Shown: positions 1 through 4,603 of the stretch, piece by piece | Layout of the letters: every line of letters begins with the position of its first letter | Numbering within the stretch: the stretch's first letter is position 1 | Assembly: GCA_902386085.1 (NCBI GenBank) | Contig: CABMIA010000086.1 | Coordinates: forward strand, 1 to 5,591 | Origin: an uncultured archaeon | Lineage (GTDB): Archaea; Halobacteriota; Methanosarcinia; Methanosarcinales; Methanoperedenaceae | Length of the DNA: 5,591 bases | Direction: 5' to 3' | Position numbers and translations under genes: made by a program | Notes under the pieces: model-generated | What the model saw: the letters and a program-made list of their open reading frames with translations, nothing else | Database searches by the model: none | What the model was told of the DNA's origin: nothing

Positions 1-193
1 AGCTGCCAAGAGCCCCCTGATCTGCTACCGGCGGGCACAAGGGACGCAAATCGACCGCAGACGGCAGCTTTGCAGGTTTCTTACGCACGGCGCCATACAT
101 TATATCCCGGTGATCGGGTAAATCAGGCATCCACCCGTAACCTTTTTTCATTCCACCTTTCTTTGCTGAAGTAACTTTCTTTTGTTCTGGCAT
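1..193 (-). CDS. C1 (papain) family cysteine peptidase, N-terminal part only
   Basis: This reads as 64 codons plus one base and runs off the left edge, so only the N-terminus is present. A basic, Lys-rich leader (residues 1-17) with no signal peptide is followed by GYGWMPDLPDHRD (18-30), which introduces many prokaryotic C1 peptidases. Next comes PSAVDLRPLCPPVADQGALGS (44-64). Gln59 fits the oxyanion-hole Gln of papain. By the papain spacing (Gln to Cys, six residues) the catalytic Cys would be residue 65, whose first base T is the last base in the window. The ATG start at 191-193 is supported by AAGGAGAG seven bases upstream. The gene follows the PLD nuclease by 34 bases and a TATA-based start would fall inside the gene, so it is probably co-transcribed. 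The expected product is a cytosolic thiol protease; its substrate cannot be told. The His and Asn of the active site lie outside the window and are unverified. Confidence 0.85.
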   Translation of the reverse strand, partial: MPEQKKVTSAKKGGMKKGYGWMPDLPDHRDIMYGAVRKKPAKLPSAVDLRPLCPPVADQGALGS

Positions 194-227
194 ATATATC
201 TCTCCTTTTATTTTATATTTAAATCGA

Positions 228-740
228 TTATTTTGCTCTTACGAGTGTTTCGTTTTGAAGAATGCGCTGGAATACGTATTTCTCATAATCGTCTGCCAAA
301 TCGGCACCATCTACAACAAGCAGGTTCTCATCGTTATTCTTTTCCGCATTATTTGTCCAGTTGAAGCTGCCTGTACAGATCGTCTGGCCATCGAATATGC
401 CGACTTTATTATGCATAAGGGCGGTTTGTTTAACGGCCAGGCGGACATCTATGCCGGCCTGGGTTAGTTTCTTTATCATTGCGGCCATGTTCGCATTTTT
501 GCTTTCAGTGTTGTCTGCCACAACTGCCACCTTGACGCCCCGCTTGTTGGCTGCGATCATCGCATTTACAATATCCGGCTCGGTCAATGAATAGATGGCA
601 ACATGCGCTGTTTTCTTCGCCTGATCAAAAAGACTGATGACCGCAGTGGCGCAGTCGAATTTGGGATCGCTCGTGGCCGGTGTCGTTCCCAGGCTGAAAA
701 ACGCACCGCGCACAGCCCCGGTTGCTTGTAAAGTTTCCAT
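228..740 (-). CDS. Single-HKD phospholipase D-like nuclease (Nuc type)
   Basis: The 170-residue protein carries one complete HxK(x)4D(x)6GSxN motif: His110, Lys112, Asp117, Gly124, Ser125 and Asn127, with an acidic DEN at 137-139. Upstream it shows the usual PLD-like core, with AKKTAHVAIYSLTEPDI (41-57) and an NKRGVKVAVVAD strand (65-76). Size and single motif match the Nuc endonuclease branch, whose members form one active site per homodimer and cleave phosphodiester bonds in DNA or RNA through a phospho-His intermediate. No signal peptide or membrane segment is visible, so it is probably cytosolic, unlike secreted Nuc. The ATG at 738-740 is preceded by GGGAGGAC with good spacing. It has its own TATA-like promoter and inverted repeat, and leads directly into the C1 peptidase gene. 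Lipid hydrolysis rather than nuclease activity cannot be excluded from sequence. Repair, defence and nucleic-acid degradation are all possible roles. Confidence 0.9.
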   Translation of the reverse strand: METLQATGAVRGAFFSLGTTPATSDPKFDCATAVISLFDQAKKTAHVAIYSLTEPDIVNAMIAANKRGVKVAVVADNTESKNANMAAMIKKLTQAGIDVRLAVKQTALMHNKVGIFDGQTICTGSFNWTNNAEKNNDENLLVVDGADLADDYEKYVFQRILQNETLVRAK

Positions 741-774
741 TTTTGTCCTCCCATTTATTTATTGTTAAATTACG

Positions 775-798
775 ATGAGAAAACCCCTATTTTCTCAT
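775..798. promoter_or_regulatory. Perfect 9-bp inverted repeat, candidate operator
   Basis: ATGAGAAAA (775-783) and TTTTCTCAT (790-798) are exact reverse complements separated by CCCCTA. The repeat lies between the TATA box and the predicted transcription start of the nuclease gene and touches the box. This is a typical position for a dimeric archaeal repressor to block TFB/RNA polymerase. It is not followed by a T-run on the minus strand, so it is unlikely to be a terminator for transcription arriving from the tRNA. The operator role is inferred. Confidence 0.45.
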
Positions 799-804
799 TA
801 TATA
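797..804 (-). promoter_or_regulatory. TATA box of the PLD nuclease / C1 peptidase unit
   Basis: The minus strand reads TATATAAT here, within ATGATGTATATAATGAG. With archaeal spacing (about 26 bases from box centre) transcription would start near 774, giving a leader of about 33 bases that contains the GGGAGGAC ribosome binding site at 745-752. Assigned from sequence and spacing only. Confidence 0.5.
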
Positions 805-1070
805 CATCATGTAAAATTGTTTTTTCAGTATTTATTAATTTTGGTTAAGGTGCGGACACTAACCTGAGATTGCTGATCTTGGGAAAACGCTGGCTGCAAT
901 ACAGGCATGACGCCTTCCTGGTTAACTTCCCAGCGCAATTTCCCTGTGCTGCACTACCCTGGCTGCGGGTGTTTCAAATTTGGCTTTGCACGCCAACATC
1001 AGTAAATTCAAGTATCCTGATCGGGAAATTCTATATAACTACTCATTTATGTCCCGGTATAACAGGTGGT
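805..1070. other. Intergenic stretch without a convincing gene
   Basis: With the promoter region this makes about 345 bases between the nuclease gene and the tRNA. The part from about 865 to 1030 looks richer in G+C than the AT-rich flanks, as if it once had another origin, but both strands are broken by stops and no family is recognisable. A small hairpin is present at 843-864: GGTTA pairs with TAACC and GTG with CAC around CGGA, leaving a two-base AG bulge. No T-run follows it on the minus strand. I see no terminal inverted repeats that would define an insertion sequence. Confidence 0.3.
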
Positions 1071-1079
1071 AAACAAAAA
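1071..1079 (-). terminator. T-run terminator after tRNA-Ser
   Basis: Seven bases beyond the tRNA 3' end the minus strand reads TTTTTGTTT. Archaeal RNA polymerase commonly stops at such runs without a hairpin, and the position is right for ending a tRNA precursor. Confidence 0.5.
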
Positions 1080-1085
1080 CTGAAG

Positions 1086-1170
1086 CGCCGAGGGGGGGAT
1101 TTGAACTCCCGAGGGGCAAAGCCCCACAAGCTTTCCAGGCTTGCGCCTTAGGCCGCTAGACTACCTCGGC
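1086..1170 (-). tRNA. tRNA-Ser (anticodon GGA)
   Basis: An 85-base class II tRNA. The acceptor arms GCCGAGG (1170-1164) and CCTCGGC (1093-1087) pair perfectly, with discriminator G at 1086 as expected for Ser. The D stem is GTCT/AGGC with one G-T pair. The anticodon arm is CAAGC-CTGGAAA-GCTTG, putting GGA at 1136-1134 and decoding UCC/UCU. A long variable arm GGGGC-TTT-GCCCC confirms the serine type. The T arm is GGGAG-TTCAAAT-CCCCC; its second pair from the loop (A52 with C62) is mismatched, the only flaw in the fold. There is no intron, and CCA is not encoded, so it must be added after transcription. No clear TATA box lies at the usual distance upstream; the nearest candidate, around 1296-1304, would imply a leader of roughly 100 bases. 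Confidence 0.95.
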
Positions 1171-1295
1171 AATGCCATTTCGGAAAAGAATCGGAATAGT
1201 CAGATGCTTTTCCCTGAGAAATCCCTTAGAGTACAAAAGAACTATCCGAAGCTACAATAAGGAATCATCCCAGAGCCCTTAATACATATTTGAAG

Positions 1296-1303
1296 TATAA
1301 AAA
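1296..1303 (+). promoter_or_regulatory. Plus-strand TATA-like element ahead of hairpin cluster
   Basis: The plus strand reads GAAGTATAAAAAGC. Archaeal spacing predicts transcription starting near 1326, one base before the first of three consecutive hairpins. The opposite strand of the same bases is also TATA-like, so the direction is uncertain and no transcript is demonstrated. Confidence 0.25.
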
Positions 1304-1326
1304 GCTGATTCTGGATGTTGAATCGA

Positions 1327-1385
1327 TAATTTTGTGGCAAAATTAGCTTGCAATGGCATGTTGCCAGGTGCTATATGCCTGCACC
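1327..1385 (+). other. Three consecutive small hairpins, possible non-coding RNA
   Basis: TAATTTTG-TGG-CAAAATTA (1327-1345) is a perfect 8-bp stem with a 3-base loop. TGGCA-TGT-TGCCA (1354-1366) follows, then GGTGC and GCACC (1367-1371 and 1381-1385) around a 9-base loop. The rest of the interval 1171-1426 shows no open frame with a ribosome binding site. I do not recognise the structure as any known RNA family. No T-run follows on the plus strand, which weakens the case for a discrete transcript. Confidence 0.25.
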
Positions 1386-1426
1386 AATTGAAAATTAGAC
1401 CATACTTAACCAGGCGATTTACTGTT

Positions 1427-1461
1427 AAAAAAATTAAAAATGGAGGTGGACTGACCACCTC
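1427..1461 (-). terminator. Hairpin plus T-rich tail after the cytochrome c gene
   Basis: On the minus strand GAGGTGG (1461-1455) pairs exactly with CCACCTC (1449-1443) around a 5-base loop, followed by CATTTTTAATTTTTTT. The hairpin begins inside the TGA stop codon of the cytochrome gene. This looks like an intrinsic terminator and marks the end of the redox gene set. Confidence 0.7.
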
Positions 1462-2905
1462 ATTGACTTGAAAGCGACTTTACATATTCGACCAGGTCAT
1501 TCTTTTCCTGTGCTGTAAGTCCCAGGTTAAAGAAAGTGTTGTAATGATTTACAACGTCAAGAAGCGTCTTAAAGCGCCCGTCATGGTAAAAATTGCCCTT
1601 ATTCTCAGGTTTCATGAAAATGCCGCGTTCCCGTACAAATATGCCCCCAAGGTTCGAGGTCTTATAAACCCCATCCGGCGCCCTGTCTGCCTCGAAGCTG
1701 TCGATACCGATTTCAGATGGTTTATGCAGATTCCAGCCAGGCTCTGTCCAGAGAGGTTCGGCGTGGCAGTTGTTGCACTTGGCCTTTCCACTGAAGAGTC
1801 CATCCCCACGCGCCGCTGCATCCTTATCAAAGTCTATGCACGCTTTTGGCACCGGGGATGGAATGGACAGTTGATAGAATTGGAGAGCTGCAAGTTTCGA
1901 GGTGATCCGATCGTCGTCAGGATTGGTTCTCAAGTGTCCGAATCCATTAGCAGCAGCTATCGGGAATTTTGTGGCGTTATCCAGTCTGGGATCAAAGAAC
2001 GTTCCTTTTCCGTGCATTTCGAGATTCGCAACAAACGCGTTCCAATACGTGACCGTGCCCCATGCACCCGACCATGTGTGCTGGTTAAAACCTGCCAGGC
2101 CGAAAGCATTCGGAATGAGTGTAGCACCTGACACATTCGTCCCGGTTATTACCCCATCGGTAACCTGTTTGGGATTAAATGCCTTTCCGTCCAGGAATAA
2201 TTCGGCGTCGAATTTTCCCGGTCCCCAACTGTTAAGAACTGTTCGCACTGTTGGCTCGGAAACGCCAAGAAGATTTGCTACCGGAGTAAGGTCAGGAGAA
2301 AGATTTACAATCGCTCCGACGTTGAGGTCATGATTCGCCCAGCCGTCCAGCCTGTGTCCGATACCGGGAGCGAATGAATCATCCACAGTTGAATGGCAGA
2401 TAGCACATGTAATTCCGACAGAACTGAGTTTACCTGCCTTGTCAAATGAACCTTTAACACCGACGACGGCATTCAGTTTGAGCAGTGCAAGCGTAGCGGC
2501 AGGATCATTGAGGTTTACCTTTCCATTTTTGAGGTCATCAATCAATGGCTGAGGGAGGGCATCCATATCGACCTTTAAACCCACTGCCAGAGCTGTGTTC
2601 GGGCTTACCCCGGGACCTATTCCTCCGTTAGGTGCTCCGGCAACTGCCTGGTGAATCTTGAGCGTATCGCCCCAAAATGCCTCATCTCCGAATGTATCGA
2701 AGCGGAAGGTTTGCCTGCCCTGGTCCATCATCCACAGTGCATTCTGTTGGATCATCCTGTCATTTTCATTGGATTGAGGTGCTGTGGTTGTTTCTGTAAC
2801 CGTTGGTGCAGCAGGTGTTGAATTCTTCGGACCCACACACCCAGCCGGTATCAAAATACCTGCAACCAGCAACAGCACTAAACTATACTTGATTTTATCT
2901 TTCAT
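1460..2905 (-). CDS. Di-heme cytochrome c lipoprotein, cytochrome c peroxidase/MauG-like
   Basis: The 481-residue protein starts with a short basic stretch, a hydrophobic segment (about 8-20) and a lipobox-like IPAGC, so it is probably exported and lipid-anchored at Cys23. A Thr/Pro-rich linker (28-45) follows. Two CxxCH sites bind heme c: CAICH (Cys167, Cys170, His171) and CNNCH (Cys377, Cys380, His381). The C-terminal part, with NFYHDGRFKTLLDVVNHYN (438-456) and LGLTAQEKNDLVEYVKSL (461-478), has the hallmarks of the peroxidase/MauG cytochrome domain. The blocks TFRFDTFGDEAFWGDT (66-81) and AFVANLEMHGKGTF (290-303) resemble a large cytochrome c family I associate with bacteria, so the gene may have been acquired. 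Met298 and Met431 are possible distal ligands, unproven. Likely roles are peroxide reduction or surface electron transfer. The ATG has GGGGGAT upstream. It lies 180 bases behind the cupredoxin gene and probably has its own promoter. Confidence 0.85.
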   Translation of the reverse strand: MKDKIKYSLVLLLVAGILIPAGCVGPKNSTPAAPTVTETTTAPQSNENDRMIQQNALWMMDQGRQTFRFDTFGDEAFWGDTLKIHQAVAGAPNGGIGPGVSPNTALAVGLKVDMDALPQPLIDDLKNGKVNLNDPAATLALLKLNAVVGVKGSFDKAGKLSSVGITCAICHSTVDDSFAPGIGHRLDGWANHDLNVGAIVNLSPDLTPVANLLGVSEPTVRTVLNSWGPGKFDAELFLDGKAFNPKQVTDGVITGTNVSGATLIPNAFGLAGFNQHTWSGAWGTVTYWNAFVANLEMHGKGTFFDPRLDNATKFPIAAANGFGHLRTNPDDDRITSKLAALQFYQLSIPSPVPKACIDFDKDAAARGDGLFSGKAKCNNCHAEPLWTEPGWNLHKPSEIGIDSFEADRAPDGVYKTSNLGGIFVRERGIFMKPENKGNFYHDGRFKTLLDVVNHYNTFFNLGLTAQEKNDLVEYVKSLSSQ

Positions 2906-2961
2906 GAGAATTTATCCCCCTTATGAAATATTTAGAAATAATCCTCCCCAGATTACTCAAA

Positions 2962-2993
2962 TTAACTTTCTCATTAAAAATACTTAAAGTTAA
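2962..2993 (-). promoter_or_regulatory. Candidate promoter of the cytochrome gene, framed by an inverted repeat
   Basis: TTAACTTT (2962-2969) and AAAGTTAA (2986-2993) are exact reverse complements 16 bases apart. Between them the minus strand contains TATTTTTAA (2982-2974), the best TATA-like element in the gap. Transcription would then start near 2952, leaving a leader of roughly 45 bases. The symmetric placement around the box suggests a regulator site, but both box and operator are inferred. Confidence 0.35.
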
Positions 2994-3085
2994 CTGCCGG
3001 GAAAATTTTTGCTAACTACTTTTTAGGAGATACGCCTGATTTCCAATAACATTTTTTATGGGTCGAATATAATTTAATATCTGTT

Positions 3086-3847
3086 TCAAGGGGAGAAGTA
3101 TGCCACAACCACTTCTATGGCTACCGCCTTCATAATATTCCCGGCGAAATAGTCAACAACTGCCGCCACTGCTTCATTCTTCTCAATTACTCCGTTATGG
3201 TCGGTATCGTATATCGCAACTTCAGGCGGCAATCCGATTGCTCTCACCGCCACTGTTGCGCTTCCCATGACAGTGCTGTTAATCGCATTTACAGTTGCGG
3301 CTCCTAATGCATTTGCCGTGAACATGGCAGATGAATTCCCATCTGCACCTGTTATTGCATTTAATGGAGCAATGTTTCCAACAGTCATGTTGCTGCTCGT
3401 CCAGGTTATATTGATCCCGGCCATCGGAGCACCATTCTGGTTCTCTGCTGTTGCATTGAACATTTGAGTTCCATTGACAGTTAACGCAGCGGCTGATGGC
3501 GATATTGTTATCGTGGTCAATACAGGAGCCGGTGTAGCAGCCAAAACAATTATCGTTCCGTGCATGAAAGAATGGAAGTTACAGTGGTAATTAAAAGTTC
3601 CGGCAGTATTAAAAGTGAATGAAAAAACCTGCCCCTGAGAAAGGGCACCAGAGTCAAAAAATCCAGTATCACTCGTTACAGTGTGTAATGTTGCATCCAT
3701 GTTCGTCCATGTCACTGTGGTCCCGGATGTGATATTTTTAGTACCGGGCTGATAGGAAGAGCCTGAAATGCTTATATTCTCAGCCACTGCTGTCTGGATT
3801 GAAAAAATCAGAATTGACACAGCAAAGAATAATTTTTTAATAGACAT
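3086..3847 (-). CDS. Secreted cupredoxin with Ig-like and EF-hand/dockerin-like tail
   Basis: This 253-residue protein has a signal peptide (about 1-22, ending near TAVAE). A cupredoxin domain follows (about 23-102), with all four type 1 copper ligands visible: His55 in TLHTV, then Cys89, His92 and Met95 in YHCNFHSFMHGT. The C-x2-H-x2-M spacing is that of amicyanin rather than plastocyanin. Residues 109-202 look like a bacterial Ig-like domain (TITISPSAAALTVNGTQMF, then alternating strands). A short linker leads to IYDTDHNGVIEKNEAV (212-227), a textbook EF-hand loop with Asp214, Asp216, Asn218, Glu222 and Glu225, then a second helix. This resembles half a dockerin. No C-terminal membrane anchor is present, so the tail may attach the protein to the surface through calcium or a partner. 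It probably carries single electrons outside the membrane. GGGAG lies four bases before the ATG. It starts 52 bases after the membrane gene and may be co-transcribed with it. Confidence 0.88.
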   Translation of the reverse strand: MSIKKLFFAVSILIFSIQTAVAENISISGSSYQPGTKNITSGTTVTWTNMDATLHTVTSDTGFFDSGALSQGQVFSFTFNTAGTFNYHCNFHSFMHGTIIVLAATPAPVLTTITISPSAAALTVNGTQMFNATAENQNGAPMAGINITWTSSNMTVGNIAPLNAITGADGNSSAMFTANALGAATVNAINSTVMGSATVAVRAIGLPPEVAIYDTDHNGVIEKNEAVAAVVDYFAGNIMKAVAIEVVVAYFSP

Positions 3848-3899
3848 AACACTCCCATTTTATTTATTATCTTTGCATAGCATAAAGGTTTTGTATAGT

Positions 3900-4400
3900 T
3901 CAAAACGGGCGATACGGAAGCACACCTGTAATAAACATACCTGTCAATATTACGGCAAAAATAGCACCCAGCATCGCAGTAGTGCTACTGTATGCTTTTT
4001 TCTTTACTACCCAGAATAGCTTCATTGAAAATGCTATGTATCCGAGCATACCCAGATACATATGCGATATCACCCTCGGGTCAGGCATTGTGCTTAATGA
4101 AGGAGCGTATAAGGGTACGTAAACGTATATGCAGAAAAATGAAACAACGATGTAAGTACCTATGAGCGCGTATCCGAATACCCTGTGATACAGCCGGATG
4201 AACTTGAAATATGAGATAAATTTGCCGCGATAAATACTAAATCCGGCAAACAGTTGCGGAAACATGAGCAAGAAAACGAACCCTGTAGCGTCGATCTTCA
4301 AATTCATAAGATTCTTGTCTGTTAACATCACTAACAGAGCGAACAAAATGCCTAGGATTGCTAGTCCTGCCCCCATCACATTCTTACGGTTTTGCTCCAT
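3900..4400 (-). CDS. Five-helix membrane protein, possible b-type cytochrome (DUF6529-like)
   Basis: Read from ATG at 4400 this gives 166 residues with five hydrophobic segments at about 8-26, 38-56, 74-95, 114-132 and 142-161. Positive loops (YRGKF, FKFIRLYHR and KKKAY) put the N-terminus inside and the C-terminus outside. His72 in LYHRVFGY opens helix 3 and His113 in SHMYLGMLGY opens helix 4; this pattern resembles DUF6529/b561-like membrane proteins, where such His residues are suspected heme ligands. By the topology the two lie on opposite faces, so one heme bridged by both is unlikely. The frame stays open to a TTG at 4419-4421, but the TATA box predicts transcription from about 4423, which would make TTG leaderless, so ATG is preferred. 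No clear ribosome binding site is seen. The cupredoxin gene follows after 52 bases, suggesting that this protein exchanges electrons with it. Heme binding and function are inferred. Confidence 0.75.
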   Translation of the reverse strand: MEQNRKNVMGAGLAILGILFALLVMLTDKNLMNLKIDATGFVFLLMFPQLFAGFSIYRGKFISYFKFIRLYHRVFGYALIGTYIVVSFFCIYVYVPLYAPSLSTMPDPRVISHMYLGMLGYIAFSMKLFWVVKKKAYSSTTAMLGAIFAVILTGMFITGVLPYRPF

Positions 4401-4444
4401 GACTTTAATGATGGACGCCAAGATATAAATTCTTGTGTTTCGAA

Positions 4445-4453
4445 TTTTATATA
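4445..4453 (-). promoter_or_regulatory. TATA box of the membrane protein gene
   Basis: The minus strand reads TATATAAAA within GATTATATAAAATTCG, the clearest TATA box of the window. Transcription is predicted near 4423, about 22 bases before the preferred ATG. It probably drives the membrane protein and the cupredoxin gene behind it. Confidence 0.6.
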
Positions 4454-4507
4454 ATCATTTGCATTTACATAGATTATTTTAAATGTGATGAAATAATATT
4501 TGTAATC

Positions 4508-4572
4508 GGGCAGGTATATTTTAAAAATGTTAACTTTTCACTCTATCCCACCATTTCTTGACAAACCTGCCC
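4508..4572. repeat. Inverted repeat between cbf5 and the membrane protein gene
   Basis: GGGCAGGT (4508-4515) and ACCTGCCC (4565-4572) are exact reverse complements 49 bases apart in an otherwise AT-rich gap. On the minus strand the interval starts 31 bases after the cbf5 stop and contains a TTTTT run (4528-4524 region) that could end cbf5 transcription. The arms could close a long hairpin or act as a split binding site; neither is demonstrated. Confidence 0.3.
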
Positions 4573-4603
4573 ATGCTAATCATAGTTTTTGCTTGGGTTG
4601 GTT

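Noticed and set aside
205..217. AT-rich TATA-like sequence just before the C1 peptidase
   Set aside because: Archaeal spacing would place the transcription start inside the coding region, so it is more likely just an AT-rich gap within an operon.
870..1151. Plus-strand open frame of 93 codons
   Set aside because: Its last third is the antisense of tRNA-Ser, it has no ribosome binding site, and its translation resembles no family. The RRGGDLNSR-type ending is typical of spurious proteins called across tRNA genes.
1544..2131. Plus-strand open frame of 195 codons
   Set aside because: It lies wholly antisense to the cytochrome c gene, whose frame carries both heme motifs; no domain or ribosome binding site is seen.
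1902..2333. Plus-strand open frame of 143 codons
   Set aside because: Another antisense shadow inside the cytochrome c gene with low-complexity composition and no recognisable motif.
4485..4491. GTGATGA resembling a C box of a C/D guide RNA
   Set aside because: No matching D box (CTGA) or C'/D' pair occurs within the normal 50-70 base span on the plus strand.
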